From: Demequina lignilytica | GTDB taxonomy: Bacteria > Actinomycetota > Actinomycetes > Actinomycetales > Demequinaceae | Direction of reading: 5' to 3' | Assembly: GCF_030418305.1 (NCBI RefSeq) | Contig: NZ_JAUHPX010000008.1 | Span: 1-64,000 of the forward strand | Length of the DNA stretch: 64,000 nucleotides | Shown: positions 1-8,704 of the stretch, piece by piece | Position numbering within the stretch: position 1 is the first letter of the stretch | Layout of the letters: each line of letters starts with the position of its first letter | The notes under the pieces: model-generated | Told to the model about the DNA's origin: nothing | What the model saw: only the letters and a program-made list of their open reading frames with translations | Databases searched by the model: none | Translations under genes and position numbers: made by a program

Positions 1-70
1 CGCCGGGCCCGGGCCCCGGGGGGCCTCACCCCCCCGGGGGGGGGGGGGGGGGGGCGCCCCCCCCCCCCCA
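1..70. other. G/C homopolymer tract at window edge
   Basis: The first 70 bases consist almost only of runs of G and C, including a run of about 20 G followed by a C run. Nothing else in the window looks like this. It is most likely an assembly or sequencing artefact at a contig end, so the upstream part of the first operon (probably including a solute-binding protein) is missing. Confidence 0.75.
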
Positions 71-129
71 CGGTCGCGGTGCAGGCAGGCATCGCACCCC
101 ATAGGCTGAGGATGATCGAAGGAGACGGG

Positions 130-1740
130 ATGTCCACCGGACAGGACGTGGCTCAGGCGGAGCCGCAGCAGCGGCCGCGCGAGTCGCATGCGAGGCAGAT
201 CAGCGGCTTCGGCGTCGGCTTCATCGTCAAGCTCGTGCTGATGATGCTGGTCAACGCGCTCGGCGTGGCGATCATCATGTCCGCGTGGAACGCGCAGGCG
301 TGGAACATCCTCGCCATCTCGGTGATCTTCCTGATCGTCGCCGACTGGGTGTACTTCTCGAAGCGGATGCTGCCGCTCAAGTACATCTACCCGGGCCTGG
401 TGTTCCTCCTGGTCTTCCAGGTGTTCGTGATGGCGTACACCGCGTACGTCGCGACCACCAACTACGGCGCCGGGCACAACGTGTCCCAGGCGCAGGCCGT
501 CGAGTCGGCGCTCATCCAGGACGAGCGCCAGGTCGAGGGCTCGCCCGTGTACCCGATCGCCGTGGTCCGCGACGGCGACACCCTCGGATTCGCGATCGGC
601 GACGACGGCACGGTGAGCGTGGGCACCGAGGAGCAGCCCCTGTCCGAGGTCGCCGACGCCACGGTCGACGACTCGGGACGGCCCGCGTCGGTCCCGGGCT
701 GGGAGATCGTGCCCCGCGCCGAGCTGCTGTCGGACCAGGCCCTTGCGCAGGAGGTGACGGCGCTCCGCGTGCCGGTCTCGGACGAGGCCGACGACGGCTC
801 GCTGCGCACCCGCGAGGGATCGACCGCGTCGATCTACCGCTCGTCCCTGGAGTGGGACGCTGAGACGGAGACGCTCACCAACACGGACACCGGCGTGGTC
901 TACACGCCCAACGAGGAGGGCACGTTCGTCGGCGACGACGGGTCGACCCTCCCGGTCGGCTACATCGTGAACGTCGGCTTCGACAACTTCGTGCGCGCCG
1001 TCACGGACTCCGACCTCGCGAAGCCGCTGCTGAGGGTCACCGTGTGGACCTTCGCCTTCGCGTTCCTCACCGTCGCGACCAGCTTCCTGCTCGGCCTCTT
1101 CTTCGCGCTGATCTACAACGACGACCGCCTGCGCGGCAAGAAGACCATGCGCATGCTCTTCATCCTGCCGTACGCCTTCCCGGCGTTCCTCACCGCGCTG
1201 CTGTGGCGCGGCATGCTGAACCCCGAGTTCGGCGTGATCAACAAGTGGTTCTTCTTCGGCGCCGACATCAACTGGCTCGGCGACCCGTGGCTCGCGAAGT
1301 TCTCGCTGCTGTTCGTGAACCTGTGGCTCAGCTACCCGTACTGGTTCCTGGTCTGCACGGGCGCGCTCCAGTCGCTGTCCTCCGAGACCATCGAGGCCGC
1401 GAAGATCGACGGCGCGGGCAAGTGGCGCCAGTTCCGCTCGATCACCTTCCCGCTGCTGATGGTGTCGACCGCGCCGCTGGCCATCGCGTCGTTCGCCTTC
1501 AACTTCAACAACTTCACCATCATCTACATGCTGACCAACGGCGGTCCACGCTTCCCTGATACGAGCGTGCCGCTAGGCGCCACCGACATCCTCATCTCGG
1601 CGATCTACCAGATCTCCGGCGTCGCCGGAGGCCGGGCCGACTACGGCCTCGCCGCCGCCCTGTCGGTCGTCGTGTTCATCGTGGTGGGTGCCGTCTCGGC
1701 GATCGCCTTCCGTCAGACCAAGAAGCTGGAGGAGTTCTGA
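130..1740 (+). CDS. MalF-type sugar ABC transporter permease
   Basis: Inner-membrane permease subunit of a carbohydrate ABC importer, 536 aa. The start at 130 is chosen because AAGGAGA lies just upstream; an in-frame ATG at 79 has no such site. Three hydrophobic segments lie in the first ~110 residues, followed by an extracytoplasmic insert (~115-300), as in the MalF P2 loop, and then the conserved BPD_transp_1 core. The EAA loop (EAAKIDGAG) near residue 422 docks the ATPase. It overlaps the next permease by one base. The nearby galactanase and beta-galactosidase suggest galacto-oligosaccharides (GanP-like) as substrate, but maltodextrins cannot be excluded. No ATPase gene is present. Confidence 0.9.
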   Translation: MSTGQDVAQAEPQQRPRESHARQISGFGVGFIVKLVLMMLVNALGVAIIMSAWNAQAWNILAISVIFLIVADWVYFSKRMLPLKYIYPGLVFLLVFQVFVMAYTAYVATTNYGAGHNVSQAQAVESALIQDERQVEGSPVYPIAVVRDGDTLGFAIGDDGTVSVGTEEQPLSEVADATVDDSGRPASVPGWEIVPRAELLSDQALAQEVTALRVPVSDEADDGSLRTREGSTASIYRSSLEWDAETETLTNTDTGVVYTPNEEGTFVGDDGSTLPVGYIVNVGFDNFVRAVTDSDLAKPLLRVTVWTFAFAFLTVATSFLLGLFFALIYNDDRLRGKKTMRMLFILPYAFPAFLTALLWRGMLNPEFGVINKWFFFGADINWLGDPWLAKFSLLFVNLWLSYPYWFLVCTGALQSLSSETIEAAKIDGAGKWRQFRSITFPLLMVSTAPLAIASFAFNFNNFTIIYMLTNGGPRFPDTSVPLGATDILISAIYQISGVAGGRADYGLAAALSVVVFIVVGAVSAIAFRQTKKLEEF

Positions 1741-2642
1741 TGAGCGCCACCGCCACCGAGCCCACCGCCCCCGCTGCCAAGCGTCGCGCACCGAGCCGGC
1801 GCGGACGCTGGTGGGCCGAGGTCGGCTGGAAGTACCCGTTCGCGCTGCTGATCATCTTCTACTCGGCGTTCCCGCTGGTGTTCGTCCTCTCGGCCTCGCT
1901 GTCGCCGCGCGGCAGCCTGGCAGGCACGGAGCGCCTGTTCGCCTCGGTCGGCTTCGACAACTTCGCGGCCCTGAACGACACGCTGTTCTGGACCTGGGTC
2001 GGCAACACCCTGATGATCGGCATCGCCGCCGCGATCGGCGCGGTGCTCATGGGCGCCGCCGCGGCCTACGCCTTCTCGCGCTTCCGGTTCAAGGGACGCC
2101 GGTTCTCGCTCACCGGCCTGCTGATCCTGCAGATGTTCCCGCAGACGGTCGCGTTCGTCGCGGTCTTCCTGCTGCTGCTGGCGCTCGGCAACGTGGTGCC
2201 GGCCCTCGGCATCGACTCGAAGCTGGCGCTGATCTGCGTGTACCTGGGCACCGCGCTGGGCGCGAACACGTTCCTCATGTACGGCTTCTTCAACTCCATC
2301 CCGCAGGAGATGGACGAGGCCGCGAAGATCGACGGCGCGACGCACTCGCAGATCTTCTGGCAGATGATCATGCCGCTCGTCCGCCCCGTGCTCGCGGTGG
2401 TCGGCCTGCTCGCCTTCGTGTCCGCGTTCGGCGACTTCATCCTGGCCCGCATCATCCTGGTCAAGCAGGAGAACTGGACGCTCGCGGTGGGCATGTACCA
2501 GTGGGTGTCGGACCAGCTGACGGCGCGCTGGGGCATCTTCTCCGCGGGCACGATCATCGCGGCGACGCCCGTGCTGATCCTGTTCCTGGCGCTGCAGAAG
2601 TACATCGTCGGCGGCCTGACGGCGGGATCCGTCAAGGGCTGA
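1740..2642 (+). CDS. MalG-type sugar ABC transporter permease
   Basis: Second permease subunit, 300 aa, translationally coupled to the MalF-type gene through a TGATG junction. About six membrane segments are visible, and the EAA motif (EAAKIDGATHS) lies near residue 193. The length is normal for MalG/GanQ. It must pair with a binding protein encoded upstream of the window and with an ATPase encoded elsewhere, possibly a shared MsiK-type ATPase. The galactanase that follows argues for uptake of beta-1,4-galacto-oligosaccharides, which is inferred from context. Confidence 0.9.
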   Translation: MSATATEPTAPAAKRRAPSRRGRWWAEVGWKYPFALLIIFYSAFPLVFVLSASLSPRGSLAGTERLFASVGFDNFAALNDTLFWTWVGNTLMIGIAAAIGAVLMGAAAAYAFSRFRFKGRRFSLTGLLILQMFPQTVAFVAVFLLLLALGNVVPALGIDSKLALICVYLGTALGANTFLMYGFFNSIPQEMDEAAKIDGATHSQIFWQMIMPLVRPVLAVVGLLAFVSAFGDFILARIILVKQENWTLAVGMYQWVSDQLTARWGIFSAGTIIAATPVLILFLALQKYIVGGLTAGSVKG

Positions 2643-2706
2643 CCGCAGCGGTCCACGGGCTCCGGCCTGCGTCGAGCCGCCTCCCGCGCGGCGCTTCGCG
2701 AGCGTC

Positions 2707-2756
2707 ATGGAGGATCGGCGCACGAAACCGACGGGTTTCGTGCGCCGATCCTCCAT
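2707..2756. terminator. Perfect 23-bp stem hairpin
   Basis: The 23-base arms at 2707-2729 and 2734-2756 are exactly complementary around the 4-base loop GACG. The hairpin lies 64 bases past the permease stop codon. No T-run follows, so it may be a GC-rich terminator, an mRNA-protecting structure or a repeat remnant. The rest of 2643-3032 holds no convincing gene. Confidence 0.6.
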
Positions 2757-2864
2757 TTCGCTGAGCGTGTGTGGCGAGGGACGATGCGCGGGTCCCCATC
2801 GTTCGCCGCGCTCGTGTGGGACCGGTAACAGTATGGTCACGAATGTGCGGCCTCACCCCGTGAG

Positions 2865-2901
2865 CGGTCACAGTTCCGTGTTACGTTGGGAACGGTCACA
2901 G
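2865..2901. promoter_or_regulatory. Direct repeats CGGTCACAG upstream of galactanase
   Basis: CGGTCACAG occurs at 2865-2873 and 2893-2901, 28 bases apart, in the leader region of the galactanase gene. The two copies may bind a regulator. No LacI-type palindrome was found here. Confidence 0.3.
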
Positions 2902-3032
2902 GCCGGGAGCGGTCGCACACGGTCGTGCGATCACCCCCGGGCCCGCCGCACGCTCCACCCGCTGCCGGGGACACTCCTCGGCAACCGCGCCCCTCAGGGC
3001 GCTCGATCACCGTCGATCACAGGGAAGGCAAC

Positions 3033-6000
3033 ATGAGACGACAGCTCACGTCAGGGGCGGCCGCCGCCGCGCTCGCGCTGGGAGGACTGGTCGCGGTCTC
3101 CGGACCCGCCACCGCGGAGGTGGACGAGCCGGTCGCGGCCGGCATCACCGTGCCGAAGGTCGAGAACCTGCCCGCGGACTTCATGAACGGCGTCGACGTC
3201 TCGTCGATCCTCTCGCTCGAGGAGTCGGGGGTGACGTTCACGGACTTCGACGGCCAGGAGGCCGACCTCTTCGACGTGATGGCCGACGCCGGGATCAACT
3301 ACGTCCGCATCCGGGTGTGGAACGACCCGTACCTGAGCACCGACGCCACCAAGGGCTACGGGGGCGGCAACGTCGACCCGGCTCGTGCGACCGAGATCGG
3401 GAAGCGCGCCACCGCCGCGGGCATGAAGGTGCTGGTCGACTTCCACTACGCGGACTTCTGGGCGCACCCCGGCCAGCAGCCGGTGCCGAAGGCGTGGGTC
3501 GGGATGACCGCCGCCGAGAAGGCCGATGCGCTCTACGCCTTCACCCAGGACACCCTGCAGATGATGGCCGACGAGGGCGTCGATGTGGGCATGGTGCAGA
3601 TCGGGAACGAGACCTCCAACCTGCAGCTGTCGGGCGAGAGCTGGCCCGCGTCGGCGCCGCTGTTCGACGCCGGGTCGCGGGCGGTCCGCGACACGCTCGG
3701 CGGGGACGTCAGGATCGCGGTCCACTTCACCAACCCCGAGCGCGGCAACTACGGCAGCCTCGCCGCGAGCCTCGCGAGCTACGACACGGACCCGGCGACC
3801 GACGGTGTCCAGCCCATCGACTACGACGTGTTCGCGAGCTCCTACTACGCCTACTGGCACGGCACGCTCGAGAACCTCACCGCGCAGCTCCAGGGCGTCG
3901 CCGACACCTACGGCAAGGACGTGATCGTCGCCGAGACCTCCTGGAACTACACGCTCGAGGACGGCGACGGCTGGGAGAACACCATCCGCGAGGCGACCCG
4001 GAGCGACAAGTACAGCTCGACCGTGCAGGGGCAGGCGCTCGCGGTGCGCGACGTCATCGACGCCACGGTGAAGGTCGGCGACGCTGGCCTGGGCGTCTTC
4101 TACTGGGAGCCCGCGTGGCTGCCGGTGGGTGCACCCGGCCAGCTCGCCGCCAACCAGGCGCTGTGGGAGGAGTTCGGCTCGGGGTGGGCATCGTCCTACG
4201 CGGGCGAGTACAGCACCGATGCGGGCACCTGGTACGGCGGCTCCTCCTGGGACAACCAGGCGCTGTTCGACTTCGAGGGCCACCCGCTGGAGTCGCTCCG
4301 CGTGTTCGACTACGCGCGCTACGGCACCGTCGCTCCCCGCGAGGTCGACGCGATCGGCGCGCCCTCCCTCACGGTGATCGACGGCGACCCGATCACTCTC
4401 CCCTCCACCGTGTCCGTCGCCTACACGGACGGCACCTCCGAGGACCAGCCGGTGACGTGGGGAGCCAAGGCGGAGTGGATCGTCGGTCCCGGCACCTACG
4501 AGGTGCCCGGCACCACCGCGGACGGGTTCGCGACCACCGCGACCGTGACCGTCCTGGGCTCGGCGACCGAGGGCGTGAACCTGGTGGTCAACCCCGGATT
4601 CGAGGACGGCGTCGCGCCCTGGACCGGGACCGGATCCGGGTACACCATCAGCGCCTCCGACGACCCGCACGACGGCAGCACCCGCTCGACGCACTTCTAC
4701 AGCGGGTCGGCCTTCACCTTCACGATCGAGCAGGAGATCACGGGCGTGCCTGCGGGCGACTATCGGCTCTCCGCGTTCGCCCAGGGACGGACCGCGGTCG
4801 ACGGCGAGCACACCTACATCACGGTGTCCTCGGGCATCGCGTCCGAGAGCGCCGACTTCACCCTGGCGAACTGGACCAACTGGCAGAACCCCGTCACCGA
4901 CGTGATCTCGGTGGTCGAGGGCGCGACCGTCACCGTCTCCGCGACGTTCGACCTCACGGCCGGCGCGTGGGGCACCATCGACGACTTCCAGCTGGTCGCC
5001 GAGTCCGAGTCGGCGGTGGCCGACACCGCCGCCCTGGAGGCCGCGATCGCCGCGGGCGGGGGCTACGACGCCGCGGACCACACCGCCGAGTCGTTCCTCG
5101 AGCTCACCCGTGCGCTCGCGCGCGGCGAGTTCATCCTCGAGTCGTCCGCGCCCGGCCAGGCCTCGGTCGACGCGGCCACGGGCGCGATCCTCGCCGCGAT
5201 CGACGGCCTCGAGGACGGCGACGGCACCATCCCGACCCCCACCGTCGACCCCGTGAGCGTCGCCGTGGTGCTCGGGGACGCGATCGAGCTGCCCGGCACG
5301 GTCACGGTGCGCGCGTACGACGACACCACCTCCACGGACACCGTCACGTGGGCGGACGTGCTCGACCTGATCACGTCGCCCGGCACGTACCCGGTGCCTG
5401 GCGTCACGGCCGGCGGTCTGGACGCCGTGGCGGCGGTGACCGTCACCGCGCCGGTGCTCATCGCGAACGGCGGTTTCGAGAAGGGCGACTCCGACGTCAC
5501 GCCGTGGGAGCTGGTCGCGAGCCCGTGGCCGGACAGCACGGTCGCGACGTTCTGGGTCACCGGTAACGGGCCACACGAGGGGTCGTACTCGCTGAACCTG
5601 TGGAACGGCTATGGCGCGGACATCGCCGTCAGCGCGACGCAGGGCATCACCGGGCTCGCTCCCGGCGACTACCGGCTCACGGCGCAGCTCCAGGGCGGCG
5701 GCACCCACACGCTCGCGCTGATCGCGGGTGACCGGTCCGTGCCCGTGGTGTTCGGCGCCTGGGACGCATGGATGCCGCACGCAGTCGAGGTCACGGTCGG
5801 GGCCGACGGGACGCTCGTGGTCGGGCTCGCGGGCGGCCTCGCCGATGGCGCGTGGGGCTTCGCCGACGACTTCGTCCTCGAGCCGCTCGACGGCCCCGTG
5901 GCGGGCGACCCCGCCGCGCTCGAGGTCGCGCTGGCGGACGCCGCGGCCGTCGACCGCGCCGTCCACACGGCGGAGTCGGTGGCGGTGCTCGACCTCGCCG

Positions 6001-6356
6001 TCGCGCGGGCGCGGGTGGTGCTCGGCGCGGACGCGCCGACCCAGGTCGCGCTGGACGCCGCGACCGTGGAGATCGAGAACGCGCTCGCGGCTCTCGAGAT
6101 CGCGCCGGCGGACGTCGAGGAGCTGACGGCGGTGCTCGCCGTGGCGGACGCCGTCGGACGGCCCCTGTACACGCCGGCCTCGCTGCGGCACCTCGATCAG
6201 GCGGTCGACGCGGCGGAGCCGCTGCTCGCGGCGAGCGCGCTCGATCAGGGCGCCGTCGACGCGGCCGCGGACGCCGTCTCGTCCGCCGTGGCGGACCTGG
6301 TCCTCAAGCCGCAGTTCGAGGACCGCACGCCGCCGGGGCTCGCGAAGAAGGGCTAG
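3033..6356 (+). CDS. Secreted GH53 arabinogalactan endo-beta-1,4-galactanase, multidomain
   Basis: Cuts beta-1,4-galactan or type I arabinogalactan outside the cell; 1107 aa. The start at 3033 follows GGGAAGG and opens a classic signal peptide ending near ATAEV. The GH53 catalytic domain (~40-440) shows NGVDVSS, RIRVWNDP and VDFHYADFWAHPGQ, the acid/base Glu193 in IGNETSN and the nucleophile Glu301 in VAETSW. Next come a Big_4-like Ig module, a jelly-roll carbohydrate-binding module starting NPGFEDG (CBM61-like), an alpha-helical FIVAR-like segment, and a second round of Ig, jelly-roll and helical modules. No LPXTG or SLH anchor is visible at the GLAKKG end, so it is probably released. It fits with the permeases and the GH2 enzyme. 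Confidence 0.92.
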   Translation: MRRQLTSGAAAAALALGGLVAVSGPATAEVDEPVAAGITVPKVENLPADFMNGVDVSSILSLEESGVTFTDFDGQEADLFDVMADAGINYVRIRVWNDPYLSTDATKGYGGGNVDPARATEIGKRATAAGMKVLVDFHYADFWAHPGQQPVPKAWVGMTAAEKADALYAFTQDTLQMMADEGVDVGMVQIGNETSNLQLSGESWPASAPLFDAGSRAVRDTLGGDVRIAVHFTNPERGNYGSLAASLASYDTDPATDGVQPIDYDVFASSYYAYWHGTLENLTAQLQGVADTYGKDVIVAETSWNYTLEDGDGWENTIREATRSDKYSSTVQGQALAVRDVIDATVKVGDAGLGVFYWEPAWLPVGAPGQLAANQALWEEFGSGWASSYAGEYSTDAGTWYGGSSWDNQALFDFEGHPLESLRVFDYARYGTVAPREVDAIGAPSLTVIDGDPITLPSTVSVAYTDGTSEDQPVTWGAKAEWIVGPGTYEVPGTTADGFATTATVTVLGSATEGVNLVVNPGFEDGVAPWTGTGSGYTISASDDPHDGSTRSTHFYSGSAFTFTIEQEITGVPAGDYRLSAFAQGRTAVDGEHTYITVSSGIASESADFTLANWTNWQNPVTDVISVVEGATVTVSATFDLTAGAWGTIDDFQLVAESESAVADTAALEAAIAAGGGYDAADHTAESFLELTRALARGEFILESSAPGQASVDAATGAILAAIDGLEDGDGTIPTPTVDPVSVAVVLGDAIELPGTVTVRAYDDTTSTDTVTWADVLDLITSPGTYPVPGVTAGGLDAVAAVTVTAPVLIANGGFEKGDSDVTPWELVASPWPDSTVATFWVTGNGPHEGSYSLNLWNGYGADIAVSATQGITGLAPGDYRLTAQLQGGGTHTLALIAGDRSVPVVFGAWDAWMPHAVEVTVGADGTLVVGLAGGLADGAWGFADDFVLEPLDGPVAGDPAALEVALADAAAVDRAVHTAESVAVLDLAVARARVVLGADAPTQVALDAATVEIENALAALEIAPADVEELTAVLAVADAVGRPLYTPASLRHLDQAVDAAEPLLAASALDQGAVDAAADAVSSAVADLVLKPQFEDRTPPGLAKKG

Positions 6357-6366
6357 CGGACCCGAG

Positions 6367-6408
6367 CGGCCGAGGTCCCCGGGGCAGGCGCTCCGGGGAC
6401 CTCGGCCG
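6367..6408. terminator. Bidirectional terminator hairpin
   Basis: A perfect 16-bp stem (6367-6382 with 6393-6408) encloses a 10-base loop. It sits between the convergent galactanase and glgX genes and can serve both. Confidence 0.8.
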
Positions 6409-6419
6409 TCGTCCGCGGG

Positions 6420-8567
6420 TCAGGGCCTCGTCAGGTACAGCCGCAGCGACAGCGCCTCGAGGGTCTGCGTCGCGCCCGGCGCGACCTCCGCGCCGTCCCG
6501 CTCGTCCAGCGCATCCCACGCGCTGTCCCAGGCGAGGTGCCAGGGCGCGCCCTGGTCGGACGGGATGGTCACGTCGACCTCCTCGTCGTCTCCGTTGATG
6601 ATCACCAGCGCATCGGCCTCCTCGGGCCGCGACAGCGAGCGCATGAACTGCACGACGCGGGTCTCGGGGCTCTCCCACCAGTCCTCGTCCTCGTGCTCGC
6701 CGTCGGCGCGGAACCAGGCCGAGTCCGCGCGGAAGAGCGCGTCGGTCGGGTCGCGGTCGACGCCGTCGTAGAAGCGCCCGGGCTTGAGCACCGCGTGCTC
6801 GCGGCGGAGCCGGATCAGCTCGGCGATCGACTCCCGCAGGCGCACCTGCCAGTCGTCGTGCTCCCAGTCGAACCACGAGATCTCGTTGTCCTGGCAGTAC
6901 GCGTTGTTGTTGCCGCCCTGGCTGCGCCCGAACTCGTCGCCGCCCAGCAGCATCGGTGTGCCCGCAGAGATGAGCAGGGTGCCGAGCAGGTTGCGCAGCG
7001 AGCGACGGCGGGCGTGCAGGATCGCCTCGTCGTCCGTCGCGCCCTCGACGCCGTGGTTGAAGGACCGGTTGTTGTCGGTCCCGTCGCGGTTGTCCTCGCC
7101 GTTGGCCTCGTTGTGCTTGCCGTTGTAGGCGGTGAGGTCGTGGGCGGTGAAGCCGTCGTGGGCCGTCACGAAGTTGATCGACGCGATCGGGCCGCGCATC
7201 CCGTAGGGCGCCGAGTGGCCGAACAGGTCGGAGGAGCCCGCGATCCGGGTGGCGAGCTCGGGAGCGCTGGGGTGATGGCGCTGCCCGGCGTGGGCGGCCC
7301 CCTGCTGCAGCCAGAAGGAGCGCGCGTAGTCGCGGAAGCGGTCGTTCCACTCCGTCATCGGCTGCGGGAAGTTGCCCACCTGCCAGCCACCGAGGCCGAT
7401 GTCCCAGGGCTCCGCGATGAGCTTGAGGCTGCCGAGCACGGGGTCGGTCGTGAGGCCCACCAGGAACGGATGGTTGCTCGAGAAGCCCTGACCCGTGCGG
7501 CCCAGCGTCGCGGCGAGGTCGAAGCGGAAGCCGTCGACGCGCATCTCGGTGGCCCAGTAGCGCAGCGAGTCGAGCGCCATCTTGGTGACGATCGAGACGC
7601 CGAAGTCGAGGGTGTTGCCGGTGCCCGTGGTGTCGTCGTAGTGCTGCGGCGCGTGCGGCTGGCTGCGGTAGTAGAGGTGGTTGTCGAGGCCCTTCCAGGA
7701 CAGCACCCGGTCCGAGCTCGACCCTTCGCAGGTGTGGTTGTAGACCACGTCGAGGATCACCTCGAGGCCCGCCTGGTGCAGCAGGTCGACCATGCCGCAG
7801 AACTCGTCCTGGACGGCCTGCGCGCCGGCGGCGCGGGCGGCCTCGGTCGCGTAGGGCGCGTGCGGGGCGAAGAACCCGAGCGTCGAGTAGCCCCAGTAGG
7901 AGCTCAGCCCGCCGTGCTCGAGGTGCGGCTCGGGTGCGAACGCGTGGATCGGCAGCAGCTCGACCGCGGTGACCCCGAGCCCCTGGAGGTACTCGATGGC
8001 GGCGGGGTGGGCGAGGCCGGCGTACGTGCCGCGGAGCTCCTCGGGCACGCCCGGCATGAGCTTGGTGAAGCCCTTGACGTGCGTCTCGTAGATGACCGTG
8101 TCGGTCCACGGCACGCGCGGGTGCGGCGTCTGCCAGGGGCCGGACGGCTTCTCGGTCACCACGGACCGGGGCATCAGCGGCGCGGAGTCGGTCGCGTCGC
8201 GGCTGCTGAGCAGCGCCTTCGAGCCCATCTCCGTCATCGCCGCCATGCGCCCCTCGATGCCGCGGCCGTACGGGTCGAGCAGCAGCTTCGCGGGGTTGTA
8301 GCGGTGGCCCTGCTTGGGCTGCCACGGGCCCGAGGCCCGGAACCCGTAGCGCTGCCCCGCCCTGATGCCGGGGACGAACGCGTGCCAGATGCCGTTGACC
8401 GGGCCGTGGAGGGCGATGCGGGTCTCGGTACGGTCGTCGCCCTCGAACAGGCAGAGGTGGACCGCCGTCGCGTGCGCGGCGAAGACCGCGACGTCGGCGC
8501 CGCCCTCGACCAGGTGGACACCCAGGCGATGCGGGTTCGGGGAGGGGGCGACGGTGGGGGAGGTCAT
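6420..8567 (-). CDS. glgX: Glycogen debranching enzyme (isoamylase type)
   Basis: GH13 alpha-1,6-glucosidase that removes branches from limit dextrins during glycogen breakdown; cytosolic, 715 aa from the preferred ATG. An N-terminal CBM48-like domain (HRLGVHLVEGG) precedes the TIM barrel. Catalytic residues visible: nucleophile Asp350 (GFRFDLAATLG), acid/base Glu386 (LIAEPWDIG) and Asp471 (TAHDGFT). GGDEFGRSQGGNNNAYCQD is typical of GlgX/TreX. The frame stays open upstream to 8642 (in-frame ATGs at 8642 and 8582). The start at 8567 gives the usual family N-terminus but has no clear Shine-Dalgarno, so a leaderless message is possible. It is divergent from the GH2 gene. Confidence 0.93.
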   Translation of the reverse strand: MTSPTVAPSPNPHRLGVHLVEGGADVAVFAAHATAVHLCLFEGDDRTETRIALHGPVNGIWHAFVPGIRAGQRYGFRASGPWQPKQGHRYNPAKLLLDPYGRGIEGRMAAMTEMGSKALLSSRDATDSAPLMPRSVVTEKPSGPWQTPHPRVPWTDTVIYETHVKGFTKLMPGVPEELRGTYAGLAHPAAIEYLQGLGVTAVELLPIHAFAPEPHLEHGGLSSYWGYSTLGFFAPHAPYATEAARAAGAQAVQDEFCGMVDLLHQAGLEVILDVVYNHTCEGSSSDRVLSWKGLDNHLYYRSQPHAPQHYDDTTGTGNTLDFGVSIVTKMALDSLRYWATEMRVDGFRFDLAATLGRTGQGFSSNHPFLVGLTTDPVLGSLKLIAEPWDIGLGGWQVGNFPQPMTEWNDRFRDYARSFWLQQGAAHAGQRHHPSAPELATRIAGSSDLFGHSAPYGMRGPIASINFVTAHDGFTAHDLTAYNGKHNEANGEDNRDGTDNNRSFNHGVEGATDDEAILHARRRSLRNLLGTLLISAGTPMLLGGDEFGRSQGGNNNAYCQDNEISWFDWEHDDWQVRLRESIAELIRLRREHAVLKPGRFYDGVDRDPTDALFRADSAWFRADGEHEDEDWWESPETRVVQFMRSLSRPEEADALVIINGDDEEVDVTIPSDQGAPWHLAWDSAWDALDERDGAEVAPGATQTLEALSLRLYLTRP

Positions 8568-8611
8568 GGGCCTATTGTGCATGGTGGCTGTGACGCTTCC
8601 CAGGAGGGGCG

Positions 8612-8624
8612 ACAACGATGTTGT
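8612..8624. promoter_or_regulatory. Palindrome in glgX/GH2 divergent region
   Basis: ACAAC-GAT-GTTGT is a perfect interrupted palindrome between the divergent glgX and beta-galactosidase genes. A TAGGAT -10-like box for the rightward gene lies at 8657-8662. The 11-mer GACAACGATGT here recurs inside the TetR operator at 34517-34536. The regulator is unknown. Confidence 0.4.
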
Positions 8625-8704
8625 GGGGGTGGGTCGCGTCAAAGCCGTGCGGGCACTAGGATTTAGGGACGGGCCCGGCGGCCCGCGACCCGAGGAGACA
8701 GTCG

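Noticed and set aside
79-129. Start of the first permease at 79
   Set aside because: The segment 79-129 abuts the artefactual G/C tract and lacks a ribosome site, whereas 130 has AAGGAGA upstream.
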